Shown in pieces: positions 1 through 9,720 of a DNA stretch of 64,000 bases. Every line of letters starts with the position of its first letter. Within the stretch, counting starts at the first letter, position 1. The translations under genes were made by a program, and so were the position numbers. The stretch is taken from positions 620,001 to 684,000 of the forward strand of contig CAVTSD010000007.1 of the NCBI GenBank assembly GCA_963737365.1. The letters are read 5' to 3'. The stretch is from Roseiarcus sp963737365. Lineage in GTDB: Bacteria; Pseudomonadota; Alphaproteobacteria; Rhizobiales; Beijerinckiaceae. The notes below the pieces were generated by a model that searched no databases, had not been told where the DNA came from, and was given only the letters and a program-made list of their open reading frames with translations.

Positions 1-623
1 AGGTCAGGCTTGCCGGGCATGTGCGGGGGATTCTTCGGCTTCTCTAGAAAGGCAATGATGTTGCTTTTCTCGTCGATATGCATGACGCCGAAAGCCGTGG
101 CTTCCTCAAGCGACGTCTCAAGACAGCCGACGGTCACGTCGGCTCCGGAATCGACGTGCTGCTGCAGCATTTTCTCGTAGTCCATCTTGTAGATGTGATC
201 GCCGGCCAGGAGCACTATGAACTGGGGGCCGTAGCCCTCTATGATGTCGATGTTTTGATAGACCGCGTCTGCGGTGCCGAGATACCACATCGTTTCCGAC
301 ACGCGCTGAGACGCCGGGAGCACGTCGAAGCTCTCGTTGCGCTCTGGCCGGAGGAAGTTCCAGCCGCGCGCAAGATGACGGATCAGACTGTGGGCCTTGT
401 ACTGCGTGGCGACCGCGATGCGTCGGATGCCGGAATTGAGCGCGTTCGACAACGCGAAGTCGATGATGCGCGACTTGCCGCCAAAATAGACCGCAGGCTT
501 CGCACGTCGATCGGTAAGTTCGAGCAGGCGGCTGCCACGACCGCCAGCGAGCACATAAGCCATGGCGTGGCGTGAGTAGGGGGCCGAAATACCCAGCTCC
601 TTCGCCGTTTTCATTTTGGGCAT
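1..623 (-). CDS. glgC: Glucose-1-phosphate adenylyltransferase (ADP-glucose pyrophosphorylase), 3' part off window
   Basis: Makes ADP-glucose from ATP and glucose-1-phosphate, the committed step of bacterial glycogen synthesis in the cytosol. About 207 N-terminal residues are visible. They include the nucleotidyltransferase signature GGRGSRL with the following RAKPAVYFGG segment near residues 27-49, the IIDFALSNALNSGI substrate loop, and LLAGDHIYKMDY around the metal and sugar-phosphate site. The start chosen is the ATG at 621-623 (MPKMKTAKEL); an alternative ATG lies at 612-614. It follows glgB by 27 bases on the same strand, so it belongs to the glgP-glgB-glgC operon. The gene continues beyond position 1, where glgA would be expected. 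No defect is seen in the visible part. Confidence 0.95.
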   Translation of the reverse strand, partial: MPKMKTAKELGISAPYSRHAMAYVLAGGRGSRLLELTDRRAKPAVYFGGKSRIIDFALSNALNSGIRRIAVATQYKAHSLIRHLARGWNFLRPERNESFDVLPASQRVSETMWYLGTADAVYQNIDIIEGYGPQFIVLLAGDHIYKMDYEKMLQQHVDSGADVTVGCLETSLEEATAFGVMHIDEKSNIIAFLEKPKNPPHMPGKPD

Positions 624-650
624 CGCGAACTCCGTCGCCGGGCTGCCGCC

Positions 651-2865
651 TCAGGCCGAGGGCGGGCTGAAAACGAGGAACAAGGCTGCAAGCGGAGGCA
701 ATGTCAGGGTCGCCGATGCAGGAAAGCCGTGCGCGGATTGCGTTTCCGCTGTGACGCCGCCGAAATTGCCCATGCTGGATCCGCCATAGGCGCCAGCATC
801 GCTGTTGAGCGCCTCTCGCCAAAAACCCTGGTAGGGAAGCCCGAGACGGTAGCCCAAGCGCGGCTCCGGAGTGAAATTGCAGACGACCGCGACAGGCGGG
901 TCGTTTTGCGCGCCTTGCCGAAGGAAGGCCAGAACCGACTGGCTTTCGTCGTTGACGACGATCCAGCGGAAACCGTCAGGCTCGCAGTCGCGCGCGTAGA
1001 GCGCAGGCGTGTCCCGATAAAGCCGGTTGAGATCGCGAACCAACGCTTGGAGGCCTTGATGCGGCCAGTGCTCGAGCAACCACCAGGGCAAAGACTCGTC
1101 AGCGTTCCATTCGGTTGTCTGCCCGAACTCCTGGCCCATGAATAAGAGTTTTTTACCGGGATGGCCCCACATGAACCCGTAAAAGGCTCGCGCGTTGGCG
1201 AAGCGCTGCCACTCGTCCCCCGGCATCTTGCCGACGACTGAACGTTTGCCGTGAACAACTTCGTCGTGCGAGATCGGCAGCACGAAATTCTCGCTGAAGG
1301 CGTAAAGGAGGCCGAAGGTCAGCTTGTTGTGATGCCAGCGGCGGTAGATCGGGTCTTCCGACACATAATCCAGAGTGTCGTGCATCCACCCCATATTCCA
1401 CTTGAAGCCGAATCCAAGGCCCCCTTGGTCGGTCGGCTGGGAAACGCCGGGAAAGGCGGTCGAACTCCTCAGCAATGGTGACCGCTCCCGGAAAGCCCCC
1501 ATAGACGAGCTCATTGGCGCGGCGCAGGAAGGCGATTGCTTCGCGGTTTTCTTTGCTTCCGTCTGGGTTTGGCAGCCATTCGCCGGCTTTGCGCGAATAG
1601 TCGAGGTAGAGCATCGAAGCGACTGCATCGACGCGCAGTCCGTCGATGTGGAAGCGGTCCACCCAGTAAAGCGCATTGCAATAGAGAAAGTTTGCGACCT
1701 CGGTGCGGCCGAAATTATAGATCGCGGTGTTCCAGTCCGGCTGGAAGCCCTTTCGGGGGTCGGCGTGCTCGTAGAGCGCGGTGCCGTCGAACCGCGCCAA
1801 CCCTTGCTGATCAGTGGGGAAATGCGCCGGAACCCAGTCGAGGATCACGCCCAGGCCAGCGGCGTGGGCTCGATCGACGAAGCGGGCGAATCCAGCCGGC
1901 TCGCCGAAGCGGCGCGTCGGCGCGAACAGTCCGATTGGCTGATAGCCCCAGGACTGGTCGAGCGGATGCTCGCTGATCGGGAGAAGCTCGATGTGGGTAT
2001 AGCCCATATCGGCGACATACGGGATCAGTTGGTCGGCGAGTTCCTCGTAGGTCAGGAACCGTCCGCCCTCGCCCTGCCGCCACGAACCGAGATGCGCCTC
2101 GTAAATCGACATAGGTTTTCGCCGGGGCTCGCCCTCGCTGCGCTTCGTCATATACTCGGCGTCGGTCCACGAGAAATCAGCGCTGTCGGCCACAACCGAA
2201 GCGGTCGAGGGCCTAAGTTCCGCCTCGAAGCCGAACGGGTCCGCTTTGAGCGGCAATAGCGCGCCGTTCGGGTCCAAAAGCTCAAACTTATATACCGCTC
2301 CAGCCGTCAATTCCGGAACGAAGATCTCCCATAGGCCGCTGTCGAAGCGCCGACGCATCTGACATCGCCGCCCATCCCATCGATTGAAGTCGCCAACGAC
2401 GGAAACTCGGGTCGCGTTCGGCGCCCAGACCGCGAACAGCACCCCGTCGATGCCCTCGTGACGGATCAGCTGCGCGCCGAGCCGACGGTAAAGCTCGCGA
2501 TGCGTGCCTTCCCGGACGAGATAGTCGTCGAGCGGACCTAATGCCGGGCCGAACGCATAGGAGTCCATGTACGAATAGGACCCGCGCGCCGTTGTTACCT
2601 CGACCCGATAGGCCGGCCGCTCCTTGAGCGACGGGATGAGCGCCTCGAAAACGTCGTCCTTCCGCCGAGGCAGTTCGGCGATGAGCGTGCCATCGCGGTT
2701 CAGCGCGCGAACCGAGATGGCATCAGGTGCTAAGACCCGGATGACCCAACCCGCTGGGGTTTGATGCGGTCCAAGCACCGCGAAAGGATCGGAATTTCGC
2801 GCAGCTGCAATCGCATCGAGGTCTTGCTCGCGTGCCTCCCACCCCTCCCCCAATGCAATCTCCAT
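651..2865 (-). CDS. glgB: 1,4-alpha-glucan branching enzyme, interrupted by a single-base frameshift
   Basis: Introduces alpha-1,6 branches in glycogen. The N-terminal part holds the DPFAVLGPHQTPAGWVIRV carbohydrate-binding region and a second CBM48-type domain, followed by the GH13 barrel with DMGYTHIELLPISEHP, the nucleophile region GLRVDA (Asp413) and the general acid/base region TIAEE (Glu466). Immediately after Glu466-Glu467 the frame changes near base 1464: one extra T in GAGGAGTTCG. The remainder (STAFPGVSQP, then LPISHDEVVHGK and the C-terminal beta domain) is read in another frame to a stop at 651. Removing the extra base gives about 737 residues, the usual GlgB length. It starts 6 bases after the glgP stop. 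I favour a sequencing error, but a real null mutation cannot be excluded. Confidence 0.93.
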
Positions 2866-2871
2866 ACAAGC

Positions 2872-5358
2872 TCAGCTTATTGGCGCGAAAGGCGCGTTCC
2901 AGATTTCCTTTGCGTATTCGGAAATTGTTCGGTCGGAAGAAAACCAGCCAACGTTTGCCGTGTTCAGAACGCTCGAACGCATCCATCGGTTCCGGTCGCG
3001 CCAAGCTTCGTCAATTTTCATTTGCGCTCGCCAGTATGCGTCGAAGTCAGCGCAGATCATGAAATAATCGTGGTGGGTCAGCGTATCGACGAGACCGCGG
3101 TAACGGCCCGGGTCGTCGGTCGAAAAGACGCCAGATGCGATTTCGTCGAGCACCTCGCGCAGGATCGGAGAAGCGGAAATGTGTTCGGTCGAGTCGATCC
3201 CGTGGGCGCGCGCAGCTTCAACCTCCGCTGCGGTTTGGCCAAAGATGAAGATGTTATCGTCGCCGACCAAATCGCGCATCTCGACGTTGGCGCCGTCGAG
3301 CGTTCCGATGGTCAGGGCGCCGTTGAGCGCCATCTTCATGTTGCCCGTGCCAGAAGCTTCCATGCCGGCGGTCGAGATCTGCTCGGAAAGATCGGCGGCG
3401 GGCATGATGATCTCGGCCAGCGACACGTTGTAGTTCGGCAGGAACACGACTTTCAACAGGCCGCGCACGGTCGGGTCCGAATTGACGACCTTCGCGATGT
3501 CGATGGCGAGCTTGATGATCAGCTTGGCCTGGGCGTAACTCGCGGCCGCCTTGCCGGAGAAGATCTTGACCCGAGGCGCAAAGTCATTGGTCGGATTCGC
3601 GCGGATGGCGTTATAGCGGGCGACCGTTTCGAGCAGGTTGAGCAGTTGACGCTTGTATTCGTGGATCCGCTTGACCTGCACGTCGAACATCGCCTCTGGG
3701 TCCACGCGCACGTTGAGCTGATCGTAGATGACGCGCGCCAGCGCGGCCTTGCGGGTCCGGCGCGCCTGTGCGACGCGCTCCTGCAGTGAAGAATCGTCCG
3801 CATGCGCCGCGAGGCCCTTCAGCGTATGATAATCGTCGAGCCCGCGCTCGCCGAGGGTGGAACGAATGATGTCGGCCAAGTCCTGATTGCACTCCATGAG
3901 CCAACGGCGAAAGGTGATGCCGTTGGTCTTGTTGGTGATGCGGCCGGGATAGATCGAATCAAGCGCGTGGAACACGGTCTGGCGCATCAAGTCGGTGTGA
4001 AGCGCCGACACGCCGTTGATTTTGTGCGAACCGATAAAGGCAAGGTTCCCCATTCTCACCCGACGCCCGGCGTGCTCGTCGATGAGCGAAATGGCGGCGA
4101 GCATCCCCGTATCGACGAAGCCGCGCCGACGAGCGCTGTCGAGATGAGCCGCGTTGATGAGGTAGATGATCTGCATGTGGCGCGGCAGTACGCGCTCCAT
4201 CAGCGGCACTGGCCAAGTTTCGAGCGCCTCCGGCAGCAGAGTGTGATTGGTGTAGGAGAACACCGCCTGGGTGATCGACCAGGCCTCGTCCCAATCGACT
4301 TTGTTGAGGTCGACGAGGATCCGCATCAGTTCCGCGATTCCGATCGCCGGATGGGTATCGTTGAGCTGGACGGCGGCGTGCTCGCCGATGGTGCGCACAT
4401 CGCCCCATTGCTTGATGTGGCGGCGAATGAGGTCGAGCAACGAAGCGGAGGTGAAGAAATATTCCTGCCTGAGCCGCAATTCCTGGCCGGCCGGGGTCGC
4501 GTCGCTGGGATAAAGAACCTTGGAGATCGCCTCCGCCCGGACCGTCTCGGAAAACGCGCCGACATAATCGCCGGCGTTGAAGGCCTCTAGCTTCAAAGGA
4601 TCGGTCGCCCGCGCCGACCACAGCCTCAGCGTGTTCACGTGACGGCCGCGCCAGCCGACGATTGGCGTATCGTAGGCGACCGCTTCGACCGTCTCCGCCG
4701 GATGCCAAACGTGACGCGTGCGCTCGGTGTCGTCCTCGACCATTTCGACCCAACCGCCGAAGCCGATCGCATAATTGTATTCGGGGCGGACGAACTCCCA
4801 GGGATTGCCGTTGACGAGCCAGTCCTCCGGCGTCTCCTGCTGCCAGCCGCCGCGAATGATCTGGCGAAAGAGACCGTTGTCGTAGCGGATGCCGTAGCCG
4901 TGCGCGGCGATTGACAAGGTCGCCATGCTGTCCATGAAACACGCTGCGAGGCGCCCGAGGCCGCCATTGCCGAGCGCCGCGTCGGGCTCGATCTTGCGCA
5001 AGTCCGTGAGATTAACGCCGAGCTCGTCGAGCGCTTCCGCCATCGGCTCGGCGACGCAAAGATTGGTCAGGGCGTCGAACAAAAGGCGCCCGATCAGGAA
5101 TTCGAGCGAGAGATAGTAGACGCGCTTGCGCCCATCGATATAGACCCCATTTAGCGATTCCAGCCAACGACCAACGATGATGTCTCGGGTGGCGAACGTG
5201 ACCGCCAGAAACCAATCGTGCGGCGTGGCGCGGCTCGGAGTCTTGCCGACAGCGTAAGTTAGTTTCGCCAGAACCGCAGCCTTGAGCTCGGCTGCGGAAT
5301 AAGGCCGCATCTCGGCCGTTTCCGATGCAAGTGTTTCTGCGGTGACAAGCTGGTCCAT
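2872..5358 (-). CDS. glgP: Glycogen/maltodextrin phosphorylase
   Basis: Releases glucose-1-phosphate from glycogen by phosphorolysis, using pyridoxal phosphate. The protein is 828 residues, normal for the GT35 family. The PLP-binding motif EASGTGNMK is present with Lys675 as Schiff-base lysine, followed by LNGALTIGTLDGANVEM. The catalytic KRIHEYKRQLLN segment and the N-terminal YYLSLEFLIGRLL segment are intact. It is the first gene of a minus-strand operon with glgB and glgC, so breakdown and synthesis enzymes are co-transcribed. A 130-base gap separates it from the next minus-strand gene upstream, which leaves room for a promoter, though I could not define one. Confidence 0.97.
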   Translation of the reverse strand: MDQLVTAETLASETAEMRPYSAAELKAAVLAKLTYAVGKTPSRATPHDWFLAVTFATRDIIVGRWLESLNGVYIDGRKRVYYLSLEFLIGRLLFDALTNLCVAEPMAEALDELGVNLTDLRKIEPDAALGNGGLGRLAACFMDSMATLSIAAHGYGIRYDNGLFRQIIRGGWQQETPEDWLVNGNPWEFVRPEYNYAIGFGGWVEMVEDDTERTRHVWHPAETVEAVAYDTPIVGWRGRHVNTLRLWSARATDPLKLEAFNAGDYVGAFSETVRAEAISKVLYPSDATPAGQELRLRQEYFFTSASLLDLIRRHIKQWGDVRTIGEHAAVQLNDTHPAIGIAELMRILVDLNKVDWDEAWSITQAVFSYTNHTLLPEALETWPVPLMERVLPRHMQIIYLINAAHLDSARRRGFVDTGMLAAISLIDEHAGRRVRMGNLAFIGSHKINGVSALHTDLMRQTVFHALDSIYPGRITNKTNGITFRRWLMECNQDLADIIRSTLGERGLDDYHTLKGLAAHADDSSLQERVAQARRTRKAALARVIYDQLNVRVDPEAMFDVQVKRIHEYKRQLLNLLETVARYNAIRANPTNDFAPRVKIFSGKAAASYAQAKLIIKLAIDIAKVVNSDPTVRGLLKVVFLPNYNVSLAEIIMPAADLSEQISTAGMEASGTGNMKMALNGALTIGTLDGANVEMRDLVGDDNIFIFGQTAAEVEAARAHGIDSTEHISASPILREVLDEIASGVFSTDDPGRYRGLVDTLTHHDYFMICADFDAYWRAQMKIDEAWRDRNRWMRSSVLNTANVGWFSSDRTISEYAKEIWNAPFAPIS

Positions 5359-5487
5359 GACGCCCCCTGCGCTCCGTCAGTCCCGGCGCGGAGCTAAAAT
5401 CTGCCGATCCGTTCAATGTTTAAACACGGTGCGGCGAGCGGCACAATCTTTCGTAAGCTCTGTTAACCTCCTTCGTGAAGGGGTGTG

Positions 5488-6138
5488 TCAGGGATTCGGG
5501 TTCGGGGCCGTCCCTGACTTCGCGGCGCGGATCTGCTCTTGTAGGGAATTCAGCTCGGCGGTTGCGGCGTTGACTTGGCTTTGTAAGGCCTCGAACTCCT
5601 TCTGCGCGGACGCTGTTTGGTTCTGAGCGTCTGTGAGCGCCCTGCGGCTGGCGTCGGCGTCGGTTTGCAGCCGAGTGACCTCCGCCGAGAGAGATTGCTC
5701 CTGGCTCTGCAGGGTCGCCACATGGTCGCTTTCGTCTTTGAAACGCGCTTCGACAGCCTCTAAATCGTGCGTTCTGGCGCTAGCTTCTTCCTGGGCTCCG
5801 GAGATGGCCAGTCTGGCGTCGCTGATCTGCTTGGTGAGGTCGGCGATCTCGTTCTGCGCCGAAGCCCTGGCCGTTGAAGCCTCTGACAGCGCCTTCTCAG
5901 CGTCGGCCGCCTGCTTTTTGAGGTCCGCGGCGGCGCCGGCCGTCTTTTGAATATTTTGCAAGTCCGAGGCCAGGGATTCACGCGCCCGTTCGGCTGCGCC
6001 CAGCTGTTCAGTCAAAAACGACTGAGTCTGCCTCCCTTGCCACCAGATGTAACCAGCGGCCAGCCAGCCGACCGCCGCCAAAGCAGCTAGCCCCAGGATG
6101 ATTGGTCTCCACGACTGTTCGTCGCTCTGATCCGCCAT
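5488..6138 (-). CDS. Single-pass membrane protein with long periplasmic coiled coil
   Basis: 216 residues of unknown function. After a short cytosolic head (MADQSDEQSW) there is one membrane segment at about residues 13-33, then about 170 residues rich in Ala, Glu, Gln, Lys and Ser with heptad character (repeated Leu and Ala at a/d positions), ending in a Pro/Asn tail. The ATG at 6136-6138 is preferred over an ATG 45 codons upstream because AAGGA lies about 10 bases before it and the upstream extension is Arg/Pro-rich without similarity to a signal. The protein resembles generic coiled-coil membrane proteins common in Rhizobiales. It could support envelope architecture, but nothing in the sequence shows that. 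Confidence 0.75.
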   Translation of the reverse strand: MADQSDEQSWRPIILGLAALAAVGWLAAGYIWWQGRQTQSFLTEQLGAAERARESLASDLQNIQKTAGAAADLKKQAADAEKALSEASTARASAQNEIADLTKQISDARLAISGAQEEASARTHDLEAVEARFKDESDHVATLQSQEQSLSAEVTRLQTDADASRRALTDAQNQTASAQKEFEALQSQVNAATAELNSLQEQIRAAKSGTAPNPNP

Positions 6139-6464
6139 GGGCGCTGTCCTTAAGGCGTCGCGTCGAGCGCGATGTCTCGGGTGAGGAGGCAGCTCGCATA
6201 TTGCGGGCGCCAAGGCGGTCCGCCAAGCACAAAATATCGGCTTTGTTAGAGAAGATGAGCCTCGGTAACGCACGATGAGAAATCAGGAAATGCGGGGGTC
6301 GTCACAGTCAGGCTTCGAGGTGAAGCGGACGAAAAGAATTTTTCATTTGTCAACGAGTCGCCGCGCCGTCTATGTTGCGCCGCGCCATGCTGGAATCGGG
6401 GAGCGTGGCGCGTTCCGGTCGTTTGCGCTAACGACACAGGTCAGAGTGAAGGAGACGGGTCGTA
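6139..6464. other. Divergent intergenic region ahead of cox cluster
   Basis: 326 bases without a convincing gene. It separates the minus-strand coiled-coil gene from coxB and probably carries promoters for both directions. The only sequence-level candidate is the sigma70-like pair listed separately. Confidence 0.6.
6347..6376 (+). promoter_or_regulatory. Candidate sigma70-type promoter for coxB
   Basis: TTGTCA at 6347-6352 and TATGTT at 6371-6376 are separated by 18 bases and lie about 90 bases before the coxB start. The match is by eye only; no known regulator site was recognised nearby. Confidence 0.3.
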
Positions 6465-7316
6465 ATGCGCGTAGGCTTAAACGCGATCAAGGCCGCCCTC
6501 GCGGCGCTGGCGGCCGCGCTCGCCGCGCCGGCGGCCGAGGCCCAAATTTTTGGAGGTCCTACATCGGGCGGAATTGGATTTCTGCCGGCCAACAGTGAAA
6601 TTGCCGACGGCATGTTCTGGTTTCACAACTCGATTCTGCTTCCGGTGACCATTGGCATCTCGCTGCTCGTGCTGGCGCTCATCATCTTTATCGTGTGGCG
6701 TTTCAACGAGAGCGCGAACCCCGTGCCCTCCCGCCGGACGCACCACGCGATGCTCGAAGTCGCCTGGACGGTGGCGCCGGCGCTTATCCTGGTGATCATA
6801 GCCGTGCCTTCGTTTCGGCTGCTTGCGCAAGAGCTGATCATTCCCGCGCCGGACCTGACGGTGAAAGTGACAGGCTCGCAATGGCATTGGAACTATGGCT
6901 ACCCAAAGTCCGCGGGCGGCTTCTCGTTTGATTCGCTTTATGTCGAGGAGAAGGACCTCAAGCCTGGTCAGCCGAACGTCATCACGGCTGACCATGAAAT
7001 GGTCGTGCCAGTCGGCAAGGTTGTAGAACTCGACGTGGTGTCGCAGGACGTCATTCACTCGTTCTCGATCCCCTCGTTCGGCGTTAAGATCGACGCAGTC
7101 CCGGGCCGGCTGAACAAGTCTTGGTTCAGGGCCGACCAAGTCGGCATGTTCTACGGACAATGCTCGAATATCTGTGGTATCGATCACGCCTTCATGCCGA
7201 TCAACGTCCGTGTGCTCAGCCAGCCGGATTACGAGGCCTGGCTTGTCCAAGCGAAGAAACAATTCGCCTCTTCGGACCAAATCGACGTCGCGGCCGCGCC
7301 GCAAGTCCAACCTTAG
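6465..7316 (+). CDS. coxB: Cytochrome c oxidase subunit II (CuA subunit)
   Basis: Subunit II of an aa3-type oxidase; accepts electrons from cytochrome c at the CuA centre on the periplasmic side. 283 residues: cleavable signal peptide (Ala-rich, ending near AEA-QIFGG), two membrane helices at about 45-70 and 95-118, then the cupredoxin domain. The CuA motif runs C233-S-N-I-C237-x3-H241-x2-M244, so the binuclear copper ligands are present. The residue between the cysteines that is normally Glu (Mg/Mn ligand) is Asn235. A ribosome site GGAG lies about 10 bases before the ATG. First gene of the cox cluster. Confidence 0.95.
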   Translation: MRVGLNAIKAALAALAAALAAPAAEAQIFGGPTSGGIGFLPANSEIADGMFWFHNSILLPVTIGISLLVLALIIFIVWRFNESANPVPSRRTHHAMLEVAWTVAPALILVIIAVPSFRLLAQELIIPAPDLTVKVTGSQWHWNYGYPKSAGGFSFDSLYVEEKDLKPGQPNVITADHEMVVPVGKVVELDVVSQDVIHSFSIPSFGVKIDAVPGRLNKSWFRADQVGMFYGQCSNICGIDHAFMPINVRVLSQPDYEAWLVQAKKQFASSDQIDVAAAPQVQP

Positions 7317-7368
7317 TCGGCGCTGTCAATGAGGCTGCCGATCCTGCATCACCGGAGTCGTTAAAACC

Positions 7369-9090
7369 ATGGCGTCCGTCACCGACTTCTCTCATCACGA
7401 CGTCGATGCTCATCATGAGCACGAGCATCACATCCCGACCGGGTGGCGGCGGTATCTCTATTCCACCAACCATAAAGACATTGGGACGCTTTATCTCATC
7501 TTCGCCATTGTCGCCGGCCTGTTCGGAGCGCTGCTTTCGATCCTGATCCGCGCTGAGCTGATGACGCCGGGGATTCAAGTGTTCCCCGTGATCTCCGCGA
7601 TTATGACCGGCGATGGCTCGGCGGACGCAGCCAAAAATATGTACAACGTGTTCTTCAGCAGTCACGCCATCATCATGATCTTCTTCATGGTCATGCCGGC
7701 GATGATGGGCGGCTTCGGCAACTGGATGGTGCCGCTCATGATCGGCGCGCCCGATATGGCGTTCCCCAGACTGAACAACATGTCGTTTTGGCTTCTGATC
7801 GCTTCGTTCTTGTTGCTCTTGTGTTCGCTGTTCGCCGAAGGCTCGCCCGGCATGAGAGGCTTCGGCGGCGGCTGGGTGCTCTATCCGCCGATGTCCAGCC
7901 AGGTGGGAACGCCGGGTCCGGCCGCCGACTTCGTCATCCTGTCGATGCATCTCGCTGGCGCATCTTCAATTCTGGGCTCGATCAACTTCATCGCGACGAT
8001 CTTCAACATGCGCGCGCCGGGCATGACCATGTTCCGCATGCCGCTGTTCCCGTGGTCGGTGCTGGTGACCGCGTTCCTGCTTCTTCTGTCCCTGCCGGTG
8101 TTGGCGGGGGCGCTCACCATGTTGCTGACGGACCGCAACTTCCACACGACCTTTTTCGATCCGGCGGGCGGCGGCGATCCGATCCTGTTCCAGCACTTAT
8201 TCTGGTTCTTCGCCCATCCCGAGGTCTATATCCTCATCATCCCGGGCTTCGGCATGATCAGTCAGGTCGTGGCGACCTTCTCGAAAAAGCCGATCTTTGG
8301 TTATGTCGGCATGGTTTACGCCATGCTAGCGATCGCGGTGCTTGGCTTCGCCGTCTGGGCCCATCACATGTTCACCACCGGGATGTCGCTCAACGCCCAG
8401 CGCTATTTCGTCTTCGCCACGATGGTGATCGCGGTGCCGACGGGGGTGAAGGTGTTCTCGTGGCTGGCGACGATGTGGGGCGGCTCGATTTCGCTCAGGG
8501 CGCCAATGCTATGGGCGATCGGGTTTGTCTTCGTCTTCACCGTCGGCGGCGTCACCGGCGTCGTGCTCGCCAACGCGGCGATCGACCGCTATCTGCACGA
8601 CACCTACTACGTCGTTGCGCATTTTCATTACGTGATGTCGCTCGGGGCGGTGTTTTCGATCTTCGCCGGGTTCTACTACTGGTTCCCGAAGATGACCGGT
8701 TACATGTATGACGAGAGGCTGGCGAAATGGCACTTCTGGGTGTCCTTCGTCGGCATCAACCTCGCCTTTTTCCCCCAGCATTTCCTTGGCTTTCAGGGAA
8801 TGCCGCGACGGGTGGTCGACTACACCGAAGCTTATGCTTTCTGGAACATGGTGTCGTCGATCGGGGCGTTTATCGGCGGCGCGGGCACCCTCATATTCCT
8901 CTATGTCCTTTATGACGCCTTCAAGATCAAGCGGATTGCCGGCGACAATCCGTGGGGCGCCGGAGCCACGACGCTCGAGTGGCGGCTGCCGTCTCCGCCC
9001 CCGTTCCACACCTGGGAAGAGCCGCCCCACATTTTCGATGACGAGCATGACCACGCGCCGGCCATTGTGGGGCATGGGAGCGCGGCGTGA
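7369..9090 (+). CDS. coxA: Cytochrome c oxidase subunit I (heme a / heme a3-CuB)
   Basis: Catalytic subunit of the terminal oxidase, 573 residues with about 12 membrane helices. The heme a ligand region SSHAIIMIFFMVMP, the CuB His-Tyr motif HPEVYILIIPGFG, the HHMFTTG pair and the HDTYYVVAHFHYVMS heme a3/heme a region are all intact. The C-terminal His/Asp-rich tail is cytosolic. Its TGA stop overlaps the GTG start of the next gene, so the two are translationally coupled. Typical aa3 subunit length; no defect seen. Confidence 0.97.
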   Translation: MASVTDFSHHDVDAHHEHEHHIPTGWRRYLYSTNHKDIGTLYLIFAIVAGLFGALLSILIRAELMTPGIQVFPVISAIMTGDGSADAAKNMYNVFFSSHAIIMIFFMVMPAMMGGFGNWMVPLMIGAPDMAFPRLNNMSFWLLIASFLLLLCSLFAEGSPGMRGFGGGWVLYPPMSSQVGTPGPAADFVILSMHLAGASSILGSINFIATIFNMRAPGMTMFRMPLFPWSVLVTAFLLLLSLPVLAGALTMLLTDRNFHTTFFDPAGGGDPILFQHLFWFFAHPEVYILIIPGFGMISQVVATFSKKPIFGYVGMVYAMLAIAVLGFAVWAHHMFTTGMSLNAQRYFVFATMVIAVPTGVKVFSWLATMWGGSISLRAPMLWAIGFVFVFTVGGVTGVVLANAAIDRYLHDTYYVVAHFHYVMSLGAVFSIFAGFYYWFPKMTGYMYDERLAKWHFWVSFVGINLAFFPQHFLGFQGMPRRVVDYTEAYAFWNMVSSIGAFIGGAGTLIFLYVLYDAFKIKRIAGDNPWGAGATTLEWRLPSPPPFHTWEEPPHIFDDEHDHAPAIVGHGSAA

Positions 9091-9701
9091 CCGCTTCCAG
9101 GCCCGACCACGACGGCCGTGCAGTGTCTGTCGGCGGTCGTACCGGACGCAACAACCGCCTGATTGGCGTGGGCGGCATCGCATTCGCGGCGGGCATGATT
9201 GGACTCACCTACGCGGCGGCGCCGTTCTACTCCGCGTTTTGCCGGGCGACGGGCTACGAAGGCACGCCGCAACGGGTAACGACCAATACGGACGCCGAGG
9301 GCCGCCGAATCCTTCGGGTCGGGTTCGACGCGAACGTCGCGCCCGGCTTGAACTGGCGTCTTGAGCCGGAAGTCGAGTCAATTCGGGTCCAAACGGGGAA
9401 AACCGCCACTGTCTATTTCCGGGTGACCAACCTCAGCGACAAGCCGACGGACGGTCACGCGACTTTCAATGTCATGCCGGAAGTCTCCGGCGGATATTTC
9501 GACAAGATCGCCTGCTTCTGCTTTTCGACCCAGCATCTGGGCCCGCACGAAAGCGCCGAATGGCCAGTCGTGTTTTTCCTCGATCCGGCCCTCGAGAAGG
9601 ACGTGTCGATGGACAGGGTGGATTCGATTACGCTGTCTTACACAATGTTTGCGCCGCCGGTGGAGAAGCCGACAGCCGATCGCGGAGGTTCCGCGGGATG
9701 A
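9087..9701 (+). CDS. ctaG: Cytochrome c oxidase assembly protein CtaG/Cox11
   Basis: Copper chaperone that delivers Cu to the CuB site of CoxA. 204 residues with one membrane helix at about 28-48, the Cox11 Cu-binding motif CFCF near residue 148 and a periplasmic Ig-like domain. The GTG start at 9087 overlaps the coxA stop (GTGA), the arrangement expected for coupled translation. In many relatives ctaB (heme O synthase) lies between coxA and ctaG; it is absent here. Confidence 0.94.
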   Translation: MTASRPDHDGRAVSVGGRTGRNNRLIGVGGIAFAAGMIGLTYAAAPFYSAFCRATGYEGTPQRVTTNTDAEGRRILRVGFDANVAPGLNWRLEPEVESIRVQTGKTATVYFRVTNLSDKPTDGHATFNVMPEVSGGYFDKIACFCFSTQHLGPHESAEWPVVFFLDPALEKDVSMDRVDSITLSYTMFAPPVEKPTADRGGSAG

Positions 9702-9720
9702 TTAGGAACGGGAGAAGACC

